Source of the DNA: Kappaphycus alvarezii
Taxonomy: Eukaryota > Rhodophyta > Florideophyceae > Gigartinales > Solieriaceae
Length of the DNA stretch: 64,000 nucleotides
Direction of reading: 5' to 3'
NCBI GenBank assembly: GCA_002205965.3
Contig: NADL03000699.1
Coordinates: 1 to 64,000, forward strand
A program made the position numbers and the translations under genes. Below are positions 35,045-45,759 of the stretch, piece after piece. The stretch's first letter is position 1; the number at the start of each line of letters is the position of its first letter. Under the pieces are notes generated by a model, which ran no database searches, was not told the origin of the DNA, and saw nothing but the letters and a program-made list of their open reading frames with translations.

Positions 35045-36937
35045 TCACTCTAGTCGCTTTCTGGGTCTACCGCGCTTTCTCTTTGGAGTCTTATCCTTTT
35101 CTGAACCATCCGTGTCGCCCTTTTTCTCAACTTTCCCTCGTTTGTTTTGTCCTGATCCTCTTTTTGGTGTGTCACCTTCCTCGGAGTGTACAATTCCTTT
35201 CTGTCTCTCCGCTGGGGTCGAGCTTATGTCCGGCGTTGACATAATGTCACCTTTCAAAGAATTGTCCTCAATTTCCACCACGGCAGCTGCTGAGCTGTAA
35301 ATTTCTCTTCCCTCCTCAGGGCTGTTTACAGCCTGTCCCAATTCGAGGTTCCGTTCCCCACTGAATGCGACGGATTCCTCATATTCAACCGCGGAAATGG
35401 GACTAATGCCCTCGCTCCCAATCACAGGTACCTGCAACATATTACTCAGAGGTTCGGTCCCGCCCTCTCCAGTCTTCAAAGAATCCAGAACTTCGTCTAT
35501 TGCCCCTTCTTTTCGGTTCTGTTGATGTTCCTGCAATAGCAATGCAGCCTCTGCCTTTTTTAGTCCGGCTCTTATCAAGTCTGCTTCCGCGCCCATTTCG
35601 GTCTCCACTCGTTCAACCACGTCTACACTTTCCTGCATGATATCGCTCGTCGCAATCTCAGCCCTTGCAATCTCAGCTGAAAATGCAAGCTGCTCTGCCT
35701 CCAAGTTATTCTTGATCTCTTCTAGTTTCAAATCTGACTGTCGTGAGTCACCCCCTCTCGCCCTTTCATTCTCCGAGGCGGAGATCAGTTGCTGACTTAC
35801 ATCTCGCAGTTGTGCATCGCGTGTCGCCAGAAGTGACCGAAGCTCATCGCTCTCGTGAGCCACAGTGTTGACGAACATATCCCGTTCTCTCAACTCTATT
35901 TGCAAATCTCTTAATTCTCTCTCCATATCATGAAGGGCCGATCGCAAATTCTCAGCCTCAGCGCTACTCTGTTGAAACTCTTCGTTTCGCAATTCCAACT
36001 CATCGCTTTCGGCTCTCCTCTCCTTGAGCTCTTGTTGTACACGTTCTAATTCCCGCATCGTTTCGTCAAGGGCAAGAGCAGCAGCCGAAACTTGCTCTGT
36101 CATGGTACTAGCTCGCTTCTCCATTTTCACAATTTCTTCGTTTAGCCTGTCGTTCTCCATTCTCACATTTTCGACCTCTGTTTCCCGTTGTGCAATACTC
36201 TCCTTAAGCCGACTTTCACGCTCCGCAAAGCCGTCAAGCTTTTCTCTTCCCCATTTCCTTACGTCGTCCAAAAGCTGAGTAATTTCTTCAACCTCCTTCT
36301 CTCGCTTTTCTACATTCCATGCAACTTTAGACATTTCAGTACCAGCGTGCTTTCTTTTCTGTTCAACGGCGCTTGTGCTTTCCTCTTCCTCTGCGAGATA
36401 CCGTTTGATTCTCTCTAATTCTATCTCAGCCTTTGCTGCATCATCTAACGCTTTCATCATCTTATCGCGGCTATCCCCCAAACCCGCTAGTGCCTTCTCT
36501 GCAGAGTTTGCGCGCATAAGGTTTTCGTCCAGGTCATCCTCCGTGATCTTCAACGCCCTTTTGCTTTTATCCAAAGCAGTCCGTAATAAAGAAATACTTT
36601 TATCAACATCCCGCAAATCTTCCTCCAAATCTTGGGTGGATTCGTTTCCAGGTGCTCTCGTAACACGGGCCAGGCCTCTTGCAAAATCTGCAAGCAACGC
36701 CACTGCAGCAAGTAGAACACCTAAGACCGCCTCTGGACCACTGAATAAAGTTGGTAACCCGTCACGGGATGGACGAGCCAAAAACCCCGCCGAAGTAGAA
36801 ACTGGTGATGATTCGTTGCGATGCGGAGGATTGGCACACAGAGATGGGAATTTTCTGCATACTTGAGCACTTGAAAATCGCGGTGGAGCAAGAACGTGTC
36901 GAGAGGGTATCGCGGGTATGAATGCGTTCGTTGACAT
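35045..36937 (-). CDS. Plastid-targeted-looking coiled-coil protein with C-terminal AT-hook
   Basis: An uninterrupted 630-residue frame. Residues 1-60 are rich in Ser, Pro, Ala and Arg and poor in acidic residues (MSTNAFIPAIPSRHVLAPPR), as in plastid transit peptides. A hydrophobic segment at about 69-90 (PEAVLGVLLAAVALLADFA) could be a membrane anchor. Residues about 102-480 are a long heptad-like coiled coil rich in Glu, Leu, Arg and Ala. The tail (480-615) is acidic and disordered, and the last residues contain KRKRGRPRKR, a canonical AT-hook core (RGRP, about 622-625). This layout (transit peptide, membrane segment, long coil, DNA-binding C-terminus) is that of plant MFP1, which tethers plastid nucleoids to thylakoids; I see no sequence proof of homology. 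A nuclear-envelope or nuclear protein is the alternative. Confidence 0.85.
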   Translation of the reverse strand: MSTNAFIPAIPSRHVLAPPRFSSAQVCRKFPSLCANPPHRNESSPVSTSAGFLARPSRDGLPTLFSGPEAVLGVLLAAVALLADFARGLARVTRAPGNESTQDLEEDLRDVDKSISLLRTALDKSKRALKITEDDLDENLMRANSAEKALAGLGDSRDKMMKALDDAAKAEIELERIKRYLAEEEESTSAVEQKRKHAGTEMSKVAWNVEKREKEVEEITQLLDDVRKWGREKLDGFAERESRLKESIAQRETEVENVRMENDRLNEEIVKMEKRASTMTEQVSAAALALDETMRELERVQQELKERRAESDELELRNEEFQQSSAEAENLRSALHDMERELRDLQIELRERDMFVNTVAHESDELRSLLATRDAQLRDVSQQLISASENERARGGDSRQSDLKLEEIKNNLEAEQLAFSAEIARAEIATSDIMQESVDVVERVETEMGAEADLIRAGLKKAEAALLLQEHQQNRKEGAIDEVLDSLKTGEGGTEPLSNMLQVPVIGSEGISPISAVEYEESVAFSGERNLELGQAVNSPEEGREIYSSAAAVVEIEDNSLKGDIMSTPDISSTPAERQKGIVHSEEGDTPKRGSGQNKRGKVEKKGDTDGSEKDKTPKRKRGRPRKRLE

Positions 36938-37189
36938 CGCAGAGGTTGACCTTTGTGTTACAGCTGCAAGTCAGTCCTTGCCAGAGCCGGGAGATGGCCA
37001 GATGCAACCCGTGATTTCAAGTTGTTTTTTTTTCTCGCCATTCTCTGTGACAACGAAGCGAGCTTTCACAGGTCACATGAAGCCCAGTGAAACCTCGCTC
37101 TGTGCTGTACTGTACAGTACTGTACAATATAATGCTGCTGCCAGTGCAATATACAGTACTGTACGGTAGATCCGGCGAGAGATCAGCTT
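36938..37189. other. Promoter-side intergenic with GTACTGTACAGTACTGTAC motif
   Basis: The upstream region of the coiled-coil gene. CTGTACTGTACAGTACTGTA at 37106-37125 and TACAGTACTGTACGGTA at 37152-37168 are long self-complementary words of the window-wide motif. Confidence 0.45.
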
Positions 37190-39408
37190 CTACGGAGCTG
37201 TAAAAACTGCAGCGAAAAACAGCATACTGTACTATGGTAGTACACTGTAAAATACAGAATTAACGTGTGCATTATATTTCTGGGACGTTGCAGAGGTGCA
37301 TTTGGACCTCTGTCGGTGCCAGGTAGTAGCGGCAGGGTCTCGAATTCATACCAATCCATTCCAATCCAAGCCTGCAGCGCGCAACACATGATAGGCGAGG
37401 ACGTTGCGGATTGAGTTGTGCCGGTGGATGCGGCCGAAACCCGAGGAACAGATATCAGCCGCATGGTCGCCATAGTTATCCAGTGGATTCTCACTTTGTT
37501 GACACTGGAGCGCCATCGAATCCGTGTAGACTGGAAGCCCGAGGTGTCGACGCCGCATTATGCTCCAATATGCAGCACAGACTTTCGATGCCGTTGTCGG
37601 GTGCGCCTGGAGGAAGGCGGGGGCAGCAGTGTTTCGAAAGCTAGGGGGCGGATCCGGCGGCGATTGCTTTGCGTACTGTAAACAGACGGACAGGGCACAT
37701 CTTTCCACATAGCATCTTCTGAGAACACCTTGGCCCTGGCCTATTCATTCATACACATTTACATAAGGTGCAGCTATTGCTGGGTGTGGCAGCAAGGGTG
37801 GCAGGGCCATGGGTGCCTAGGTCGTTGTGTACAGGGTTGCCACTGATGTGTCGCACAAAGTCTCGCAGCGTCGAACGGGCTCGAGCGAGACGGAAAGACC
37901 GAACCCAGCGGAAACTTTTGCCCAGGAGCGCCATTGATCTAGCGGTGCTGTACGTTGCTGTCCGCTGGCGTCCAGGGATAGCTTCCAGGAGGCTGGCGGC
38001 AACAGCGGCAGGTAGAAACGGAGCGACCAGCGAGAATCCTTGACCTCCATGGCGTGGCGGGAGACACACTTGGTCCCACCCATCGTCCGAGATGGCGATA
38101 TTATGGAGGGACGTGTGTGTCGAGCGCTGTAGCGAATCCAATTCGACCGCAGGATCGGCAGAGTGTGCGGGGTCGGCCAGCTTGAACGCATGATCGACCC
38201 GGCACGCCATGGCACATGGGCGATGCATATGAAATCGGGCCTGGGGATCCTGGACTTGTTCGAGAAGATGCAATACGCGGCGACATTCGACATTATGCCT
38301 CGTGGGAAAGCTATGGTAAAGGTGGAGTTACCTATGGCAGCGCCCAGCAGCTCGAAACCATCCTGGGAACACTCCGAGAACGGGAATTCCGCCAGGAAAA
38401 ACGCTCGGCCCGTGGCCCCCGAGTGTGGCCAGTAAATGCATGTCTTTGTCGCGTTGAGGAAGAGCCCAAACGACGGGCCGAAGCGATTGAGCAGACGCAG
38501 GACGCGCCGAAGACCACCACGCGTCCCATGACGGTGCCGTCATCCGGGTACCACTGGTTGAGAATTATGCCCTCCTCAGCTGCAATCTGCCGGAGAAGCG
38601 GCTGGGTCATAAGTGAGAAAAGCAGCATGCTCGCCGGGTCTCCCTGTTGCGTGCCCTGAGCACTAACAAGAGTAGTACGGTCGCGGTTTGGGATTAGCAA
38701 GGGTGGCTGCGTGCGACCGTAAAGCAAGTCCACGAAGCGTGCGAGTGTTGGGGCTCGTGTCGGTAGTAGCTCCAACATCGATTGCCGATCAACACAATTG
38801 AAGGCATTGTGTGCATCAATGAGGACTGTGGTGACTTGCGGGTGAGACGAGACATGTTTGAGCATAACTCTGGCATCGTGAACGATGGCATCAATGCCAG
38901 CCTTTATCCCGTTAGCCGTCTGGAAAGGGGCTAAGAACTCACGGGAGGCGTCAGTCGCCGAAGGGAACAGGGTCTTGGTAACTAGGCGCCGGAGGACGGA
39001 ACCCTCTGCGATTGGCCGTATCTTTCCAGGCTTCACCTGGATTGGTAGCAAGGTGGCAGCGGAGAGCAGGGGGAGGATATCATCCGGGAGCTCCCCATTA
39101 GCGATGCGTGTGACGAGTTTCGTGAGGACGCTGATGCCACTGACACCACTGTCAGGGCTGACGGGGGTCGTGGCCAGCAGATGGAAACATCGGGAGGGCG
39201 TACGTTCCGGGCCTGCGGCAGTATCATGTGGGATGCTGCATGCAGCCCGTGCGACGGCAGCCTCCGTAATGCGCGGGGGGTGGAGGGAGGCTGTTAAGTG
39301 AAAGTGGAACAATCGACCGAGCTCGAGCAGGGTGGAGGTCACGGAGCTTTGCGATTGTGCCAGGGTCGTTGACATCAGCCAGCGGGGAATCATTGCACAT
39401 TGGTGCAT
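37190..39408 (-). pseudogene. Non-LTR-type reverse transcriptase element, broken
   Basis: The main frame (39408-38332, 358 residues) carries an RT: TVLIDAHNAFNCVDRQSM is motif A, QGTQQGDPASMLLFSL is motif B, and NQWYPDDGTVMG is motif C with Ala of YADD replaced by Pro. Frame changes follow: PSFGLFLNATKTCIYWPHSG and FELLGAAIGN (about 38480-38330), LPPRHGGQGFSL (38045 area), then at 37708-37346 AYWSIMRRRHLGLPVYTDSM, a zinc-binding C-x-Q..GDHAAD..CSSGFGRIHRHN block, and VLRAAGLDW. No endonuclease domain is seen. At least three frameshifts make it inactive. It belongs to the same family as 15610-16205 and 48190-49110. Confidence 0.82.
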
Positions 39409-39641
39409 AATGCTGCGTCGACACCTCGGGCTTCCAGGCTAAACGGATGCGATTACGCTCCAGTGTCAACACTGAGAGAATCTACTGGATACCCGTGGCG
39501 ACCATGCGGCTGATACCGTATCTGTCCCTCGGGTATCGGCCGCATCCACCGGCACAACCCAATCCGCGACGTCCTCGCCTATCATGTGTTCCGCGCTGCA
39601 GGCTTCGACTATGAATTCGAAACCCCGCTGCTAATATCTGC
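39391..39641 (+). pseudogene. Inverted fragment of the same RT element (zinc region)
   Basis: The plus strand reads HWCIMLRRHLGLPG, GDHAADT, GIGRIHRHNPIRDVLAYHVF and RAAGFDYEFETPLL. This is the same segment as 37340-37585 on the minus strand, so the two stretches form an inverted repeat of about 245 bases at roughly 80-85 percent identity that encloses the RT domain. The fragment begins where the RT frame's first methionine lies, so the RT gene's 5' part is fused to this inverted piece. Confidence 0.75.
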
Positions 39642-39686
39642 TAACTGCTAATATCTGCTAATGCAGATATTAGCAGCGGGGTTTCG
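39618..39686. repeat. Perfect 24-bp inverted repeat hairpin
   Basis: Bases 39618-39641 are exactly complementary to 39663-39686, with a 21-base loop. The loop itself contains another copy of TGCTAATATCTGCTAA, giving a mixed tandem and inverted arrangement. The left arm is the end of the RT-element fragment (encoding ETPLL). Confidence 0.85.
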
Positions 39687-39715
39687 CGAATCACAGGTGA
39701 CTGGCACCGAGTCAG

Positions 39716-39797
39716 TAAAGTATCATTGCAGGTTTCTGCAAAGTATCATTGCAGGTTTCAGCAAAGTATCATTGCAGAAACCTGCAATGATACTTTA
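39716..39797. repeat. Perfect 21-bp inverted repeat with three tandem units
   Basis: Bases 39716-39736 are exactly complementary to 39777-39797. Between them the unit AAAGTATCATTGCAGGTTTC occurs again at 39740, and its first 15 bases a third time at 39763. It sits 30 bases after the previous hairpin and has the same architecture. Confidence 0.85.
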
Positions 39798-39844
39798 TGG
39801 CATTAGTATAACAGGTGTCTGCTGCAGGATCCGACTATATTGCT

Positions 39845-40060
39845 AGCTAAGAGCTAACAGGATGGTCCACGTCATCCACGTTCAGCGACATGTGCGAAAA
39901 AATAGCTTGCGCAATTGACGACCAGATAGTGCAACTGATGCGGCTCAACATGCGCGTGCGGATCACTCCGACAGGGGTGCTGAACTTCTCCGCGATACGC
40001 GACAGAAGACCCTCTACGGTATGAAGAGGAAGGTGGCAAGAGAAGGTACCTACTTGTACA
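39845..40060 (-). pseudogene. RT-element 3' terminal fragment
   Basis: The minus-strand frame contains LSRIAEKFSTPVGVIRTRML and SSIAQAIFSHMSL, matching FPRVTEKFITSVGVIRTRIY at about 16050-16115 and the tail after 48900. It is the last part of the same RT family, separated from the main body by the hairpin cluster. Confidence 0.65.
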
Positions 40061-41149
40061 GTAATACTGTACAGTATTTGCCAACGATATGTTGTGGACC
40101 CAGTACGCACCGTACCGTATTAAATTTGAAAAGTTTAAATCAAATGGTTTTACGGCAGTGGTCAAAGACCGGTGCCGCGAATGGTTAATGTAATTTTGTT
40201 ACACTGTAAAGTTACGATCTTTTACAGTGACCAAAACATATTACACTGGTTCCAAACCGTAAGGCCTCATACGTCTGTGTGCTCACTTAGAAAATCGTCA
40301 ACAAAAGGAGTACTATATTGTGCAGTACTGTACTGTACTGTACATGTACAGTTGTTAAATAAGCTGTGGGTGGTAGAGAGTAACTTTAAAGCATCAGTAA
40401 AAGAGAGAGAGAAGGGGTGATAATGGCGTGATTATGTTACACAGAAAGAGTAGGCGAAAGTGGCAGCGCAGCAAGAAACCGTTTTGCTGTGCCAGCGCAG
40501 CACCTGTGACAGCTCAGCAGAAATGCATAGATATTTTATGATATTATTCTAGTACCGAATGCTACTGTAGCCATAAAATTTAATTTCTATGGTGGACTAG
40601 TTCTACACTGCACTGCAGTGCACTTCCGAATACAATGCAGACGGGCTACAAAAAAGTCTATATAAAAATTTGCGTGCGAGTAGCGGAGCAATTCCAGGAC
40701 AAGAATCATCAGCTATCACACAGAAGAAGTAGAACTTTTTTCTTAATGCAATGAGAAGAAACCAACTGGTCGAGCTCAACGGTCAGTAGTTGTGTCAGGC
40801 TTTGTAAGCTCGGCTTTTTGGGCTTACAGTAGACTTCCACCAGCAACCTTGCTGCGTGCTACACGTGTCATTCCTTTTGGGCAGGGATACTGCAGATGAG
40901 GCTCACTCGGGCTAGTTGAAAATACTGTAGGTAGGCAAGAGAATCGGCACAAATTGCCGGCTACCTCTCTTCACATGGGACGAGGCCGCTTTTCGGACCT
41001 TTAATACTCAGACGAACCCGGTCACTGAAACATACAAATCGTAACCAGTGTACGAAATACACTTTACAAGCCAAACACACAGTTCAGTCGACCCAGCGTA
41101 TGCAGTACGTGTCAATAATCATGCAATCAGTGCGGTCAATTCATGTTGT
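40061..41149. other. Intergenic, no gene seen
   Basis: Contains a GTACTGTACTGTACTGTAC run at 40325-40341. No frame with family resemblance. The start of repeat A copy 2 may lie a little earlier than 41150. Confidence 0.4.
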
Positions 41150-42150
41150 AGTGCAATGCGCGGTGCGCAGTTCTTCTCGTCTAGAAACTGAACACCGTCA
41201 GAAAGGGGAAAACCGACACACACACGAAGAGCTATCGGTTGTTCGCTGTACCTTTTCTTTTAAAGCATCGTACGATACAGTAGCACACTTCGCCGACGGC
41301 GAGGAGAATTGGAGTTGGAAGAACGGGGATAATTCCTTTGACAGCTGGACGTTATACTTGTCTTCCGAGTTGAAAGACAAGACTGTGGTCTTGGGAATGT
41401 TAAAACTCGGTATGGGTCGATTGCGAAGAATTGAAGACGCCAGGGGTGTAATACAGGACAGAAAAGATGTATTATTGGCTCAGCTGTGCTGATTATCTCC
41501 TTTACAGATAAGGATGTTGTCACTAACGACAACGTTGAAGTTTCTATGTTTATATAGGCGCTAGAGTCCGGGGCGCCAAGCATTGGTGAAAATCACAAAC
41601 CAACAACAAAAGGGATAGTATAATATTGGATAGGGGGGTGAATAGAAAGAGAGACCCGGGCGAATAAACGTGGCTATTGTCAAAGTTGCCGTTGGCAAGG
41701 TTTCTGCAAAGTCAGAAGTTAAATTCAGAGCGGAAACCGGGATGGATGTTTAATCTGGGGCCCTAGGGGACAGATAGGGATAAATACTAGTTTACTAGGT
41801 TTAGGTTATCGGGGACGGTGGGTTGAGTGGGATTAGGGTCAACCAAGTTAGAGAGATCCAAGTTAGAGATAAGTAAAGTAGACACTTGGCCCAATAGATG
41901 CCTTTCACTTGCGGAAATATCAGGTCCCATTTGGGGCCGAGTGGTCCAGATTGCAAGGCCTTAAGCCCCATCGGGTGAGGATACAGTACCAAAAAAATTA
42001 TTAGGTGACAAAAGAAAATTGCCCTAACTGTACTGTACATACTGTATAGTACAGTGCCTGCTGGTTAGCAGTGAATCAGATCAAAAAAAGATCACAAAAT
42101 TAGGTCTGCAGATGGCAGTACAGTATGTGTGCCAATTGCTCTACACAAAA
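41150..42150 (+). repeat. Unclassified dispersed repeat A, copy 2 (better preserved)
   Basis: The partner of 10090-11070. Its first 340 bases stay open (frame 41100-41492, 130 residues, including SYDTVAHFADGEENWSW and SFDSWTLYLSSELKDKTVV), and that peptide is partly conserved in the decayed copy. After the stop come TATATAGG (about 41550-41557) and a long non-coding leader with GATGTTTAATCTGGGGCC. This arrangement suggests the end of a coding region followed by a promoter/LTR-like part. I do not recognise the protein. Confidence 0.6.
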
Positions 42151-44167
42151 AGCCGCGTAGATTTTGCACTTGTCCTGCAAAATCTCGCAATCACGGATTG
42201 ATAACTGTACGACGAACACAGAAGTCACTTGTTTTCGTTCACAATTACAGTACTTTTGCGCCCGATCTTATTACTGTAACTGGGTGGCTTTCACAAAAAT
42301 TTTCGAGAAGGGGGATTCGTGTGCATTACTGCAGGCATTATCGTACAGTATGCAATGCTGCACATGCAGGCATTGCATGCGATATTTCTCATCGTTCGAA
42401 ATTCTATTGAAGGAAAGTTTTTCTTGAATGCATTCCTTAGCAAGAGAGAGAGCCAAAATCTTTACTTTTTACTTCTCTTGAGTGTTTGTAGCAAATGTAA
42501 ATGGGGGGTTAATTTACTGTGGTAGATATGTGGGTTGGTATCCAGTAAATCTGTACCAAATTGAAGGTCATGGTCTAATGCACTTTTCCAAAGCGCTAAC
42601 CGGCCCACTAGCATTTTTTTGTAGCAACAGATCTCATTCGCCTCGAGGCCCTCGACGAACAACTGACGCTTGAACAAACGAACGAGACGGTGCGCCTCGA
42701 ATTCCATCGAGCCTTCCCGCAGTACGGCAAACCATGGTACCCAATAGCGGCAAGGCGCACCAACAGTAGGGAACAAAGAATAATGTAATTAAGCATACAG
42801 TAATTACACAAACCATAAATCCCAAGTTGAAATTCGGTCAACATACAGTATGTAGTGTACAAATGCAGTACAGTACAGCACAGTGCTGTACGAGGAACGT
42901 TGTGATGTGCAATACAGCCCTCTTCCGATTGTGCTTCGACTTGACTTACTGTACTTACAGTACTGTACTTTAATGCAATAAAATTACTACTGGGTCGTTG
43001 CGAGTATCAACAATTCTAGTTTCTACTATGATAGTACTGTAGTGTCGTTTGGTGATGATGCCAGCATCAACAAAAAACAGTCGCTGGACCATGCCATGTA
43101 CGGTGCTGTACTGTACTGTACATAGGATTCGTCTAGAGATGGCCCGTATTATTTTCAATTAAAAAAATGCAGTTGTGTTGCAAGAAAGTTTGAGTCTTCC
43201 TGTTACACAAAAAGTTTCCATGGGGGAAAATGTGGGGAGATTTAATATTTGAAAAATATGGTCGGTTGTGGCCCGGAATATCCTACTGTGTGCGTTGATT
43301 GGCGCAGAAGACAAATGCCACGTTTGTGTCGAGTCAGGGATTGCCCTCTGTTCTGTTACTGTCCCTGTCAAGGACAGTACTATCCCTGTCAAGGACAGTA
43401 AGGGCAGGTAGGACAGTAAGGGCAGGTGAAGCACGTAACAATACAGTACAGCACAAAGTTCAGGAGTTTCTCCAGGTCATCGACCTGTCACGATGTGCTG
43501 CATCATGCTTTCATTGCTGGTCCTCAACAGTTTGCTTCAAGTCCGCAAGCCAAAATTTACCTGTTTGTCTGTGTCAATGACCGTTTGGGTGGCGTGTTCT
43601 CCAAAGGTGATCGTTAAGCGACAGGCAAAGAATTGATGCAATTCCATAGCGGTGACAACTGGTGCGGGCCATCTAGGACAAGAGGCTATGCATTCCCATT
43701 CGTTTCTGCGAGGTAAGCGCGCGCAAGGCAAATCCCAGGTCGCAGGCAGAGGTCGCTCTTTCAGTTCCTGCGCAATCCGCGTCAACCGTAATAAACAAAG
43801 TCAATAAAAGAAGCCGCTCGGATTACGCAAAACGCACAACGCTGCTGGTCGCAGCTTCACACAGAGCAAGAAAACGCGGCGCTAAACAAGAACAGTCTGA
43901 ATATGCTGTAGCACGACAAAAGAGCATACACAGCCGCCAGTATTTTCCCCAGTCTTTACACAAACTAAGCAGCATCACATTGACGTGCTTTCGAACCCTG
44001 TCCCGACGCGCCCGAAACAAGCAGCGGTCGTCCGAAAATTAGTTGATTAGATACACAGCTGGTACTGTCGTTGCCACTCACAAGACTATCCTCTCTCCTA
44101 CCAAGGCCGCGGCCATGTGCTTTCCCTTTGTTCGAAAAAGATTATCCCAAAACTAGAAGATGCGAAA
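42151..44167. other. Intergenic, no supported gene
   Basis: Many short frames on both strands, none recognised. A plus-strand stretch at about 42615-42785 (IRLEALDEQLTLEQTNETVR) is protein-like but isolated. A small mixed repeat at 43355-43430 repeats CTGTCAAGGACAGTA and GGACAGTAAGGGCAGG. GTACTGTACTGTAC runs occur near 42030, 42960 and 43105. Confidence 0.4.
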
Positions 44168-44446
44168 CTAGAGTCGAATACTTCTTGGCGGAAGTACTCG
44201 TACGTCGTCGTCTTCGGCAATCTCTATTCTCGAAGCTTGTGCAATTGCGGCATCGACGCCCTTTGCCAAAGTCCTTGACATAGCGCCCACTCCACCCATT
44301 CCAAGTGTGAACACAGCAAACGCTAACATGGCAACAAATACGAAAAGAGCGATGCCGGAGCCAACACAAAACCAGAAGCATGCTTCACGAATAAGCGGTG
44401 ACATGTTGAGGATTGGTGATGAGGATTTGGTACGCTTTGACACCAA
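44168..44446 (-). CDS. Possible small single-pass membrane protein
   Basis: A 92-residue frame with one strong hydrophobic stretch at about residues 26-50 (CVGSGIALFVFVAMLAFAVF), followed by a small-residue and basic segment and an acidic patch (EIAEDDDVR). Composition and hydrophobic pattern are more protein-like than the surrounding frames, but I recognise no family and there is no second copy to compare. It could be a chance frame. Confidence 0.3.
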   Translation of the reverse strand: MVSKRTKSSSPILNMSPLIREACFWFCVGSGIALFVFVAMLAFAVFTLGMGGVGAMSRTLAKGVDAAIAQASRIEIAEDDDVRVLPPRSIRL

Positions 44447-45190
44447 CGGCCCACTTGTGAGCGGAAAGTAAGACGGGATTGAGAAGGCAAGGGATATATA
44501 GAGTGAGTGTCAACCAAGTTAGCGTCGGAGAGAACAGGAAATCGCAGAGCCCGGCAAATGAAACGGTTTTCTCCCGGAAGTGTGATTGTGACCGCTTGAA
44601 AAGTTTTGAGGAAAACGATGTGATGGGCAAGTGAGGGACGGGGAGGGGGGCGTTAGCAGTGATCCGTGGGTTACGATACAGGCGGGCTTCACTTCGGAAT
44701 GGCGGCCTGACCAGAACGCCCACTAATAGTATTTTTCGGTGATGGCCGTGGCACTCCATCAACGAAGGTTTACAGTTCAAACCCCTTAAATTCGAAAATG
44801 GAAATTAATAATTAGAAGTATGGAATCGGGCGTTACCTTTCGCGGTATTTTGTTGTGAACGAGAGGTTTTCTTTGGAGGAAGTTCTGTGACCGTTTTTCA
44901 ACCTCGTTATGTATACCTTGCGTGACAAACCAGAGAAAAGTTTACAGATGTTTTGCCCAGTTCTTAATGTAAAATATTCCGAAAAAAATCACAGTGTACT
45001 GGTACCTCAATATTTTTCGACGCAAAAAGACAACAAAAATTTACAGGATCCGTTTCAAAGTAACCTAAAAATCTTTTATATTTTTGAAACCAAATCACAC
45101 TGAACCAGGAGTGACCTGCAACCACTGTCGGAAGTGACAGTGACATCGCAGGGATTGTGCTGTTATAATTTACCACCAATGGCTTTTTGC
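44447..45190. other. Intergenic, no gene seen
   Basis: GC content falls toward 45 kb. No frame with family resemblance. Confidence 0.35.
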
Positions 45191-45240
45191 ACAGTACAGT
45201 ACAGTACAGTACAGTACAGTACAGTACAGTACAGTACAGT
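45191..45240. repeat. (ACAGT)10 microsatellite
   Basis: Ten perfect, uninterrupted ACAGT units. The unit is the same word that recurs, usually as a self-complementary GTACAGTAC/TACTGTAC run, throughout the non-coding parts of the window. Confidence 0.97.
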
Positions 45241-45759
45241 ACTACATAAACATTTTAGTATGACTCATGTAACAAAATTCCCTTTATTTCCGTAGGCTGG
45301 CCCTTGCCCTCTTTCTCCGTGAGGACCGAGCGCAGCAAGCCCACTCGCATTTTCGAGGACGGAAGCATGTCCTGAGCACAAGATGGCGACATGTGACCTC
45401 CATGTATTTGCGGACCCCTGCAATATCGCCAGGACGTATAAATAGACCAATTCTTCATTAAATAGAGACAAAATTTTGCCTTCAAACCTCTCGTGAGACA
45501 ATGTACTCCACATGCCCCACTACAATACACTGCCGCTAGAGGAGCAATCGGTACCACAATGTCACTGCGACAAAGGATTGCCCATTCGTCTCTACAAAAA
45601 TCCACCCTTCAAACCTAGCCTTGATGAAAAAACCTAGGCAGCTTTACACGCAGAAATTGTCCCTTCGCGAAACTGGGCTCAAAGAAAGGTAAAGTAATCC
45701 AAACCCGGAATTCATGGGGGAAAGTCGGCCCCGATGAAACGAGTAGTAAAGAGGAAAAC

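Noticed and set aside
36024-36866. Plus-strand Ser/Leu-rich frames inside the coiled-coil gene
   Set aside because: Complement of Glu/Arg/Leu-rich coiled-coil codons always gives Ser/Phe/Leu-rich frames; no independent evidence.
43355-43430. Short alternating repeats of CTGTCAAGGACAGTA and GGACAGTAAGGGCAGG as a CRISPR-like array
   Set aside because: Too few units, no regular spacing and a eukaryotic context; it is a simple local duplication.
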